Positions 33,240 to 42,022 of a stretch of 64,000 bases of DNA are shown here, in pieces. Position 1 is the stretch's first letter. Every line of letters begins with the position of its first letter. The DNA comes from Blepharisma stoltei (taxonomy: Eukaryota > Ciliophora > Heterotrichea > Heterotrichida > Blepharismidae). The translations under genes were made by a program, and so were the position numbers. The stretch is from positions 507,501-571,500 of the forward strand of contig CAJZBQ010000058.1 of NCBI GenBank assembly GCA_914767885.1, read 5' to 3'. The notes beneath the pieces were generated by a model that was given only the letters and a program-made list of their open reading frames with translations, had not been told where the DNA came from and did not search any database.

Positions 33240-34217
33240 TTAATAGCCTTTAACTTTATCCACAACTGATGAAAAGGGTTGTCCACTTAAAAAATTTTTG
33301 AGATGGCCTTCAAAACATCCTATGCATAGATCTGCTAAATCTTCCACCATATCTGCATTATGAGGCGATATTATCAAATTTTTCGCTGTTCATAAAGGAG
33401 AACTTTCAGGTAAGGGCTCTACCTTAAAAACATCTAAAGCTGCCCCAGCAATGAGTTCGTTGTTTAAAGCTTCAGCGAGATCATCTTCGTTAATGCTGCT
33501 TCCTCTTCCAACGTTTACTAAAGCAGCAGATCGCTTCATTAATGAGAATTGAGGTGCGCTCATTAAGTTGTAAGTAGTAGGATGATTTGGCATGGCCATA
33601 ACTAAGAAATCAGCAGATGGAAGGACTTCGTTCAGCTTTGATGTATCAACAATTTCGTCAGCTATACCATCAGGTTCTGTAGCAGTTCGCTTTACCCCTA
33701 TTACTCTCATCCCAAAGTTTTTACCGATTCTTGCTACAGATTTTCCAATGGATCCATAGCCTAACACTACTAATGTTGATTGATAAAGAGTTGGCATTAA
33801 AAATACTTGGTAATTTTTGCTTTGTTTTTGCTGCTCAAGTTGCTGGAATTTTTTATTAAAAAAGAGCATCGCTGCTAAGCAGTATTCAGCTAATGAATCA
33901 TTATACGCTCCCCTTGCATTAGTTAATGGGACAGGAGATGCTTTGAAATATTCTGTCATATAAGCATCAACTCCAGCTGTAAATGAGTGGACCCACTTTA
34001 TAGGGTTATTACTTAAAGCTTCGTCAAATTCATCTGGGCTTCGAAATTGGACTGCTAATATATCTGTTCTTCTTCAATGATCTGAATTGCGATATTCCTC
34101 CATATCACTAAAGCATTTGAAGTCTAACTGAGGGTACTTTGCAGCAAGAGTGCTATTAAGAAATATATGAGTATATACTTTTGACACAAGGATAGAAACC
34201 ACGTAATTTTTCTCCAT
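33240..34217 (-). CDS. D-isomer 2-hydroxyacid dehydrogenase, copy 1
   Basis: It encodes 325 residues. The NAD-binding Rossmann motif is LGYGSIGKSVARIG. The catalytic set is visible: R in NVGRGSSIN, E in VEPLPESSPLW and H in ISPHNAD. The C-terminal DVFKVEPLP block and the N-terminal flavodoxin-like lobe fit the family, which reduces 2-keto acids with NAD(P)H. UGA encodes Trp in WRRTDI and WTAKN. The paralog at 38610-39593 is about as long; both are followed upstream, on the opposite strand, by a 5S rRNA gene. Confidence 0.87.
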
Positions 34218-34303
34218 GATAATTATTTTAGAAGTTATTTATTTGTGATGAATAGCAATAAAATGAATTACCATTACTTTATAATTAATAAGTGATATTT
34301 AAA

Positions 34304-34324
34304 GATCTGGGAAGATAATTTCTC
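34304..34324 (+). promoter_or_regulatory. Conserved 5S upstream element, copy 1
   Basis: GATCTGGGAAGATAATTTCTC directly precedes the 5S gene and differs at only three positions from the sequence before copy 2. The surrounding DNA is not conserved, so this is a candidate upstream RNA polymerase III element. Confidence 0.5.
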
Positions 34325-34443
34325 GTTGTCGGCCATACTATGCCTAACGCACCAGATCCCATCCGAACTCTGAAGTTAAGCGGCATAAGGCGAGGTTAGT
34401 ACTTGGGTGGGGGACCGCCAGGGAAGCCCTCGTGCTGACAGCT
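34325..34443 (+). rRNA. 5S ribosomal RNA, copy 1
   Basis: A 119-nt gene. The first nine bases GTTGTCGGC pair with GCTGACAGC at the 3' end (helix I). The conserved loop regions CCATCCGAACTCTGAAGTTA and GGTTAGTACTTGGGTGGG are intact, including the internal pol III promoter region. A T-rich run a few bases downstream can terminate pol III. Confidence 0.97.
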
Positions 34444-34631
34444 AAACATTTTATTTTTGCATGCTCACTATGCTAAATATAATTCCTATCCTATTCTCAA
34501 CTAATAGAGTCTTTTATGAATATTTAGAATTTTTATTAATTTTAAATATAATGATATAGACTTTCATATGAATTGAAATTATGCTAATTATTGAAGTATT
34601 TTAGCTCACTATTTATAAACAGTTACTCAAT

Positions 34632-37056
34632 ATGACACTTACTCCCCTTGCTCAGCGAGCAAAACTACTAAAAAAGTCTATTTCATGGGAAATTTACTCC
34701 ATTTAGCTTGAGAAAGAAAATTTTATACAAGTAATAATATATTATGATAATCAGCTAATAATATTAAATTTTAAACTGCTTGCCTCTAAAATATTAATAT
34801 ATAAATTAAATTCTTACCATCTGTGTTTTTAAAATAAAAAAAATATTTTAAATAGAATTTTTATATATAATATAAAAATAAAACTAACTACCTTTAGCTT
34901 TTGCTCGTTAATCAAAAAGTTGGGGAATTAGGAAACCAAAAATCGATGAATGAGGAGTTATTTTAGAAAAGCAGCTGGAACTCAATAAAATTCATGAAAT
35001 TGATGAAAAAGCAAGACAAGCCCATGAAAAGGAATTTCTGCGAAGAGAGCTGGATTATCAACAATCCCTTAAGGAAGCTCAAAAAAGACAAAAATTGAAC
35101 TTGATTGCTAGCTCGCTCACGGAGAGAGGCTATTTTTTTTAAAAGAATCATAAATAAAATTTACAGTAAAATTGTTAATCGAAATATTTAAATCATATAT
35201 TAATTTAATTTGTAAAAATTATGTTTTAAAATGATAGCTGTTTAAATTAAGCAGATTGAGTTTGTGATCTCATAATAATAACATATATATCAAAATATTT
35301 ATTAATAAAAAAAAAGTTTTTGTTCACTTATGGAGGATTAGTTTTTTACCCAAAAAATATGGATTTTTCCAATGGTTTTGCTCGCTCACGATGGGGGAGT
35401 AAGGACTATGAAGATGTCCAAGAAAGAACAAATTGGTTTAGGAGGCAGGATTTAATTAAACGAGAACAAGAACGCATGCAAAAAAGCGAAATCGCTGAAA
35501 ATTTATTAAACCATCATTCCTTTATTAAGCAACGTGAAGCAGAAGAACGTAAGCAAAAGTATCTCGAAGAATTAGAGCAGGCTAAAATAGCCAGGCAGAA
35601 TATTGAAATTGATGAACAAAGAAAAATTGCCCAAAAAATCCAACTAAATAGGTAGCAGCATATTAATAAAATGGCTAGCCGTAATTAGTTCTCTTACATT
35701 ATCCGGGGCCCGGAAAAAAACCTGCCCACGACTCACCCTTATTGAGTTTTATTAAAATTGCAGAATCTATCTGTTCTTCTGGCTTGTCTCCAGGTCTCCG
35801 CTTCAGCATCCCTTCATAAAAACTCTGCCCACTCGGAAGGGCATTGCTACGTCCTGGTTGGGCATTCCTTAAGTACCTCAAGGAACTCATGCTTGTACGA
35901 AGCAATTTCCGACATTCTAAAGACTATTAGAGACAGGCGTATTCAAATCAAATCCTCGATAAGTCTCTCTCTTGCCTCTCTGTATCGTGCATATGCCCTG
36001 GCCTCGCCATCGACTACTCCACAGGTAGAGCAGTTTGGATTGTCTGTCAGTCTTCGTATGTAGATGTTTCAAGCATTCGAGTTAATGATGTGAACCCAAA
36101 TAGGATGTCATCCACGCTAGCGTCCAGAAACTGTGGGGGCCAACCTGGCGTGCATTGGGATATGCTTCTATTTCCTCATATCGGACATGCTGAAAAAGTA
36201 ACTAAGGAATAGGGAGCAGCAAATGATTCGGCAGCTACAAGAGGAGCAAGCCAAGGAAAGGAAACAAATTGATATGAATGAGAAGCAGCGTGAGATGGAG
36301 CTAATAATGCAGAGAAAAGAAAGAGACGATAAAAGAGAAAGAGAATACAAGCAGCACTATCAACATATATATGAAGATCAACTCAATAAAGCAATACGAT
36401 TTTCCTCAGTCATTGCAAAAGAAATGCAAAAAGACAGTCAAATTGATAATTGAATTGAGAAAGGCGTTGAAAACTATCAGCAAAAATTAGCTGAAAAAGA
36501 AGCCTATGAAAGAGAAGTAAAAGAAAGAAACGCAAAAGCAGTGAAAGATATGCTGAGAAATCAAATTGAACAAAAGGAGTCGCAAAAACGAAAAGAGATG
36601 GAAGAATACAGAAAAGAGCAGGAAGAACTCAACAAAAGAGTCGAATTCAGCAGAATGCTGGAAGAAGAAAGAGAGCGCCAAAAGTTCATGCAGAAGCAGG
36701 ATTATGTAGATCAATTGCTTAGACAGACTAAGGCTGAAGAAGATTCAAAAGCCTACACTTTCAAGCTTTCAGACCATGAAAAGCTGTTAAATAAAAATTT
36801 GCTTGATGAAGCAATTCTTAGCAGGAGGTTCAAAAGAGGAGCTGATGAAATTGTGAAAGGGCGATCTCCTTCGCAGTCATTAGAAGAAACCAATCCCAGA
36901 AAAATCCTTGCATATGAGTACAATGCGCCTATAATTGGTGAAACTCAGAGCTTAAGACACAGAGGAAACAATTATAAAAGGATAAACCCAATTACTGGGA
37001 TTGAATATGGATATGAACTCCCTAAATCCTCGTTAAACAACTCATTACTGTGGTAA
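34632..37056 (+). CDS. Trichohyalin-like coiled-coil protein, three inserts
   Basis: It encodes 427 residues after removing 34639-34927, 35109-35399 and 35647-36207. The start is ATG at 34632, only seven bases before the first IES (MTL|RKPKIDEW). The protein is nearly continuous E/K/R/Q-rich helix (RQLQEEQAKERKQI, KVEFSRMLEEERERQ), as in TPH-domain ciliary proteins such as CFAP45/53 relatives, ending in a non-coiled tail with RINPITGIEYGYELP. UGA Trp at IDEW and IDNWIEK. Likely axonemal or cytoskeletal; exact family not assigned. Confidence 0.8.
34639..34927. mobile_element. IES, minor family G, at codon 3-4 of its gene
   Basis: TTA flanks both ends (34639, 34928). The left tip is CTCCCCTTGCTCAGCGAGCA; the right tip is TTTTGCTCGTTAATC...GGGGAA. 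It spans 289 bp with an AT-rich body. It splits the leucine codon of MTLRKP. Confidence 0.78.
35109..35399. mobile_element. Degenerate family A IES
   Basis: It spans 291 bp (3 x 97). The left tip is CTCGCTCACGGAGAGAGG and the right tip GCTCGCTCACGATGGGGGAG; the body retains GGTTAGT/GTTCACT-like core pieces. The left triplet is TAG and the right TAA, the same variation as at 24155. Removal joins LNLIA to KDYEDVQ. Confidence 0.8.
35647..36207 (-). mobile_element. LINE-tail fragment in the coiled-coil gene
   Basis: A 14-bp duplication with one mismatch lies at 35647 (AATAGGTAGCAGCA) and 36208 (AATAGGGAGCAGCA); the mismatch creates a TAG in the left copy. Minus-strand residues NCSTCGVVDGEARAYARYRE resemble the zinc-knuckle tail of non-LTR elements. 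561 bp (3 x 187) are removed to give IQLNREQQMIRQLQ. Confidence 0.82.
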
Positions 37057-37104
37057 TCATAAAGAAAATAAATGCTTTTCTGCTTATAATTATTAATTAA
37101 AAAA

Positions 37105-38028
37105 TTACACATTTAAAGGATGCTTAAAAGCAACCACAATAACTGTCATATTGTCCGACCCCTGAGCTTTCACAGCCTGATGAAAACAATTGTCCAGCAA
37201 ATCTTCAGCCACATCGCCAATTGGCTTCTTCTTTTTCAGCTTCTTATCCACAAACTCTACAGCTTCTTGTGAAGTCATCAGATCCCAAACACCGTCACAT
37301 GCAAGCAGAATAAAATGATCCTGCTTCGTTAAAGTGACTTCAGTAATATCAGGAACGGAAATAATCATTTGTTTATCGTGAGGCAAATCAGCGTTTGCCT
37401 TAAAATCGAGATCCCCGATAGATCTGCTCAAATTTAGATTTCCCATTACTCTTCCATCGAGAACTGTACCTCCAGCATTGATGATCCTTTCATGCTCTTC
37501 TGGCAGCTCAGGCTTATGATCAACAGTCATTTCAATTGCTTTTCCTTTGCGACTTAGGATGCAGCGACTGTCTCCTGCGTTGGCGACATATAATTTGTCA
37601 TCACGAATTAAAGCTACAACTGCTGTGCAGCCTGACATGATCGGATCAATTTTGTCGATTGGGTAACCATTTGGGATTCCTTTAGAGATCATATGCAACT
37701 CTTTTTGACCTTCAGGAGTGCGAAGTAGGTCGTCCATTCTTATAAACGTTTTTTCGAGGGCGTCACGAATTCGGCCTTTATTGTAAGCTTTGGTTTTTTT
37801 AATTTCTGTACAAAAATGCTTTGCAACGAATTCAGAGACTTCGTGACCGCGGTGACCATCAAAGACACCGAAGACTGAGGTACGCTGATCTAATAATAAA
37901 TTCATGAGGCGGGAGTCTTGCATTGAATTTCGAAATCCTTGAGTATCAGCAGCTCCGAATTTCATTCTAGGACTTTCACCTACGTTGGAATGCTTGGCTT
38001 TCTTTGGAAGAGAGTGCTTTTGTCCCAT
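37105..38028 (-). CDS. PP2C-type protein phosphatase (PPM family)
   Basis: It encodes 307 residues from MGQKHSLPKK, a start with an N-myristoylation signal; a further ATG lies 36 nt upstream but MGQ is more typical. Metal-binding and structural motifs are present: FGVFDGHRGHE, GCTAVVALI, NAGDSRCIL, DHKPELPEEHERI, GNLNLSRSIGDL, LLACDGVWD and GSDNMTVIVV. It dephosphorylates Ser/Thr using Mn/Mg. The FGAADTQGFRNSMQD segment corresponds to the conserved MQG-R-MED region. No IES or intron. Confidence 0.9.
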   Translation of the reverse strand: MGQKHSLPKKAKHSNVGESPRMKFGAADTQGFRNSMQDSRLMNLLLDQRTSVFGVFDGHRGHEVSEFVAKHFCTEIKKTKAYNKGRIRDALEKTFIRMDDLLRTPEGQKELHMISKGIPNGYPIDKIDPIMSGCTAVVALIRDDKLYVANAGDSRCILSRKGKAIEMTVDHKPELPEEHERIINAGGTVLDGRVMGNLNLSRSIGDLDFKANADLPHDKQMIISVPDITEVTLTKQDHFILLACDGVWDLMTSQEAVEFVDKKLKKKKPIGDVAEDLLDNCFHQAVKAQGSDNMTVIVVAFKHPLNV

Positions 38029-38609
38029 TTTTTGTTTGCTCCTCATCCATCTTAGATCAAGCAATTCTATATATAATTTGAAAAAATAATCCCTATCGTT
38101 AATTGAATGATTTCATATATTGCAAACATTTTATAAGATTAATTAACGCTTACTAAAATTTATAAAAATATTAATAGTTTTCGAAGAGAATTTATAGTGT
38201 ATTGATTTTTTAAACTCTGTTCTAAGTAATAGTGGGACGATCGATAAAGGATGGGGAGAATAGTGGAAATGAATTACGAGAAAGCCATTAAATCAGCCAA
38301 GCATTTTTCAAGCTAAAAAATCATTTTAAATTTTTTAGCTAAATATTATAGAGACAGATCTTATTAATTGATAAACAATTTCATCTATGAACTGGAAGAA
38401 TCTAATAAATCTATCAATAAAGCTAGTTAGCTATAAAGCAATCCTTAATGAATATGCTAAATAAGATAATAAATTTGAACTCTCTTTATTCAGTATGCTT
38501 TTTGAATGGAAGATGAAAGGAATCATTATTTATTGAGAAAGTGTGCCTTCTTTAATAAAAATCAACATAAATAATCAATTCTATTAGCATTTAGTTATTT
38601 ACATCCTCT
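38029..38609. other. AT-rich intergenic region
   Basis: It lies between PP2C and the second dehydrogenase. Near 38235 the string CGATCGATAAAGGATGGGGA resembles a decayed family C tip, without a recognisable partner. Nothing else. Confidence 0.4.
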
Positions 38610-39593
38610 TTAATACCCTTTTGCTTTATCGACTATTGATGTAAGCTGCCTTCCGTTTAGAAAAGACTCTAAATTATCTTTAAAACACTTCATTCTATTT
38701 TCTTCTGAAATTAATGTCATTCCTCCATTATGTGGAGAAATAAGTAAATTTGGAGCATTTCAGAGCGGTGAGTTCTGAGGTATTGGCTCATTTCAAAATA
38801 CATCTAAGGCTGCTCCAGCAATTGACCGATTATGCAGCGCATTAACTAAATCTCTTTCGTTGATACTATCTCCTCTCCCTACATTAATAATAACAGCGGT
38901 CTTCTTCATAAGTGCAATTTCGCGCTCTGCTATAACATTATTCGTCATCCTTGTGCTTGGTAGTGCCATAAACAAAAAATCTGCACTTGGAAGAATTTCA
39001 TGCAATTTTTCCATATCAAAAATTTGGTCAGCAATTCCATCTGGCTCAACCTTAGTTCTTTTAATTCCTATAACACTCATATTTAACATTTTGCACATCC
39101 TTGCAACTGATTTCCCGATTGATCCGTATCCCAAAATCACTATTGTAGATTTTGATAAAGTGGGCATATTAAACGGACAAAATAATTTTTTATCTTTTTG
39201 TAGGCGAAGGGTTTCTATTTTTTTATTAAAATAAAGCATCGCCCCTAGACAATATTCAGAGAGGGAGAAGTCATAGACGCCTTTGGTATTTGTAAATGGG
39301 ACAGGACTTGAAATTAATTCTTCAGTCAAAAAAGATCTCACTCCTGTTGAAAAAGCGTGAATTCACTTAAGTGGGTTACTCCTTACGCATTCGTCCACAT
39401 GATTTGGCTGTATCTTTCCAAATAAAACCAAAACATCTGTGTATCCTCATTGATCTGAGCTTTGGAATTCTTCGAATTGCTTGTAGCATTCGATTTTTAG
39501 TTGGGGATAAAAAGTGCTGTATTCAAGGAGTCTAGGAATAAGGTGGTACGATCTCATTGATATCAAGACCGAAATCACATGCTCTGCATTCAT
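38610..39593 (-). CDS. D-isomer 2-hydroxyacid dehydrogenase, copy 2
   Basis: It encodes 327 residues, paralogous to 33240-34217. Rossmann motif ILGYGSIGKSVARM; catalytic R in NVGRGDSIN, E in NEPIPQNSPLW, H in ISPHNGGM. UGA Trp at DVFWNEP. The two copies have clearly diverged (for example VIGIKRTKVEPDGIADQIF versus VIGVKRTATEPDGIADEIV), so the duplication is old. It is separated from the next 5S gene by a family B element. Substrate preference cannot be read off. Confidence 0.87.
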
Positions 39594-39753
39594 TGCTAAA
39601 AGTTATTACATTTTCTTATTAATTTTCATTTCCTAATCAAATTTGTAAAAAGTTAATACTTGGTAAATTTATCGAATCTAAAAAAATAAAGTTTATTATA
39701 TAGAGCTATTTTACGATGAATTTATCCCACTCATAGGGTGGAAGAAGATATAT

Positions 39754-40101
39754 TTACTCCCCTCTCTTTAAATAGGAGCAAAAAATCCCATAAAAAATTA
39801 AGGGGGTTATATTTTTTTAAATTTTTTCTTAAAAAAAATTTATTAAAATTTTTAAAAATATAAATTGAGCACAATGCTTTGAATTTTAATTATTTTATAA
39901 GAAATAATTTAAAAAATAAATTGATCGATTTGTAAACTGTTTAAATACTATTCTATTTGCACTTTGTCTATTAAATTAGGTCAAAACTCATTTAATAAAA
40001 ATTAGTATTTTCATCGTTAAAATTTTGTTCTAATTTAAAGGGGTTAGAGTACCCCAGAAAATGAAATTTTGCCAATGCTTTGTTCCATTTTAAAGGGGGA
40101 G
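39754..40101. mobile_element. Family B element upstream of 5S copy 2
   Basis: The left tip is CTCCCCTCTCTTTAAATAGG and the right tip TGTTCCATTTTAAAGGGGGA. The flanking triplets are TTA and TAA. It ends four bases before the conserved 5S upstream element, so it sits in the dehydrogenase-5S spacer without breaking either. Confidence 0.72.
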
Positions 40102-40105
40102 TAAG

Positions 40106-40126
40106 GATCTGAAAAGGTAATTTCTC
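40106..40126 (+). promoter_or_regulatory. Conserved 5S upstream element, copy 2
   Basis: GATCTGAAAAGGTAATTTCTC, the counterpart of 34304-34324, is retained right up to the family B element boundary. Confidence 0.5.
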
Positions 40127-40245
40127 GTTGTCGGCCATACTATGCCTAACGCACCAGATCCCATCCGAACTCTGAAGTTAAGCGGCATAAGGCGAGGTTA
40201 GTACTTGGGTGGGGGACCGCCAGGGAAGCCCTCGTGCTGACAGCT
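40127..40245 (+). rRNA. 5S ribosomal RNA, copy 2
   Basis: A 119-nt sequence identical to copy 1 over its whole length. The identity contrasts with diverged neighbours, pointing to concerted evolution or strong constraint. T5 follows within ten bases as a terminator. Confidence 0.97.
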
Positions 40246-40633
40246 AGACTTTTTATTGTGGCAAATAATTATAAACTGCTTCTTTTGATCTTTTGTCATT
40301 TATTTAGCCTGCAAGTCTTTAAAAATTATTGAATCTTTATTTCATTTTTATATATAAAATTAAGTAAGTTACCAATAATATTTATTAGTGCCAAAACAAT
40401 TTAAATCACTATCAGAAACCTTTTTTATAAGCTTTCCATGGATTCAAGAGCTAAATTTTTGTCTCACTTTTAATTAAGAATACTTAATAATTTTTAGTGA
40501 TTAAGCAAGACAGGGCTTGAAGTCTAAAGTTTGCTAGAAGCATATTCAGCGTAATATCGAATGAATTTGTATACATCAAGCAATTTTCTTGGTAAAAACT
40601 TAAACATTAATATTATCCAACTTATAAACAGAA
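40246..40633. other. Intergenic region
   Basis: AT-rich, between 5S copy 2 and the end of the IBR-like mini gene. No reading frame or repeat that I can support. Confidence 0.5.
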
Positions 40634-40909
40634 TTACTTATTTCTTGGCACTTGAGAGCTTCTTCTTGCTTCGACAGCCTCAGTGCATTCTCCAATTCAG
40701 TGCTTTTTTCCATTACAAAACGAACAAAACCCTTTTCTGCAGTTTATACATACAAGGTTTTGTGCTTTAAACTCCTCTGTCAAGACTTGAGTTGGCTGAG
40801 GTGTTTTGCATTGAGGGCATTGAGCATTTGCAAACTGCTTTTTAGGCAAGCTCCTTTTTGTTTCTTCTTCTGGGTTAAAGCCAAATGGAAAACCTCCTGC
40901 AAGATTCAT
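40634..40909 (-). CDS. Mini-protein with a lone IBR-like zinc module
   Basis: It encodes 91 residues. The zinc ligands follow the IBR/RING-between-RING order: CPQC, then VCINC, FCSFC, then H and C in KKHWIGEC. The Trp in KKHWIG is UGA-coded, so under the standard code the protein would lose its last ligand. In RBR ligases this module sits between two RINGs; here no RING accompanies it. It could be a stand-alone zinc protein. Start MNLAGGFPFGF. Real but function unknown. Confidence 0.65.
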
Positions 40910-41120
40910 TTTATTATTATATCTACTTATCAGCTCATTTTTTAATGAAAATCATCAATTCATTCCCTGTACAAATAAGCACCTAAAATGATTAAATTAA
41001 AATTAGCCAAAATTTATTTAACTTAAACGCTTTTCTCGTTTATGTTTTGGAAATAAGTTAATAGAGCATTTAGGCAACGTAAAAATATATAATCCCTAAG
41101 CCAAAAATAACATCTTGAAA

Positions 41121-41537
41121 ATGAAACGAAAGGTTCTGCCTATGTTTTCAAAAAAGGCAATGCAAAATCCCATAGAAAGTGACTCATCTTCTGCAGATCA
41201 TCATGACATGACAGCTACTACATCAACGTCTTCTACGAACTACAGCAACATCAAAGATTTCCCAACAGTAAAAAGCTCATCAAGGTCAATCATAAACTGT
41301 CAAAGCTTAGCCACCTTCTCTCACCTAAATAATGTTGAATTTAGTCCTTCAGAATTCGAAATTGCGCCTATTAAAGAAAACAACCAAGAGACTTCTTATG
41401 AAGAAGAAGACTCTTTGCTGCTAGAATTAGCTGAGTTTCTCAGCAATCCTAGCAAGCCTAATAATCAATCTAAGCTTGCTATTAGCAAACCTAAGAGGAC
41501 TCTAACTTATCAGGGTGAGAAAAATAAAAATTTTTAA
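41121..41537 (+). CDS. Ser/Thr-rich protein of unknown function
   Basis: It encodes 138 residues, low-complexity Ser/Thr/Asn-rich, with an acidic patch (ETSYEEEDSLLLELAEFLSNP) before a basic tail. The start is the first ATG in frame (MKRKVLPMFSKK). No domain is recognised. It may continue 3' through the palindrome at 41667, since an open stretch resumes there, but no 15-16 nt intron bridges the stop. Confidence 0.5.
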   Translation: MKRKVLPMFSKKAMQNPIESDSSSADHHDMTATTSTSSTNYSNIKDFPTVKSSSRSIINCQSLATFSHLNNVEFSPSEFEIAPIKENNQETSYEEEDSLLLELAEFLSNPSKPNNQSKLAISKPKRTLTYQGEKNKNF

Positions 41538-41616
41538 TGGTAAATAGAGCATATTAAGTAAAAAAATTTTCGTTTCCTTTATTTTCTTATATATATAAAT
41601 CAGTAATAGGTAGGGA

Positions 41617-41960
41617 TAATAAAATCTTTTTTCTTCTTCTTATATAAAAATCCTGCAAAAAAAAACTATACTAAATTCCTGGGGATAGCGTATTCCGCGC
41701 TATCCCCCAGGAATTTTTCTATAAATAATTACTTTTGAGCTTTTAGAAATAATTCATTGCTGTGAAGAAAAGTACTTTTAGGTTCTGTTACTTTTAAAAC
41801 AGGAGTAGGCAAAAAACTTTCCCAACCGTCAATCAGAATCAAGATCGACAGCAATAACATTATGAGAACTGCTCGAAAACGGACGTCAAACATCACAGAC
41901 GACGACCTTGCACAGCTTTTAAAAAAGGACAACAAATTTAGAAGGGGATTTTTGCAATAA
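41617..41960 (+). other. Open segment across a palindrome, possible gene fragment
   Basis: With 41667-41719 removed at TA, a frame with three UGA Trp stays open from about 41617 to a TAA near 41960 (ending ITDDDLAQLLKKDNKFRRGF). It has no upstream ATG except one at 41859. The opposite strand also has an open frame (41729-41935) that looks less gene-like. It may be a remnant or the end of the 41.1-kb gene. Confidence 0.25.
41667..41723. repeat. TATA-bounded palindrome
   Basis: TATACTAAATTCCTGGGGAT and its complement ATCCCCCAGGAATTTTTCTA surround a CGTATTCCGCG centre. Same build as the TATAG palindromes but with a different core. Confidence 0.75.
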
Positions 41961-42022
41961 TTTAACTGCTAAGTCTGTTGTATAAATAAACTTAAAAGTT
42001 ATGCAGAATTTTATAAGAGTAA

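Noticed and set aside
41537..41735. Extending the 41.1-kb gene into the 41.7-kb open segment by splicing
   Set aside because: No GT-AG interval of 15 or 16 nt bridges the stop codon.
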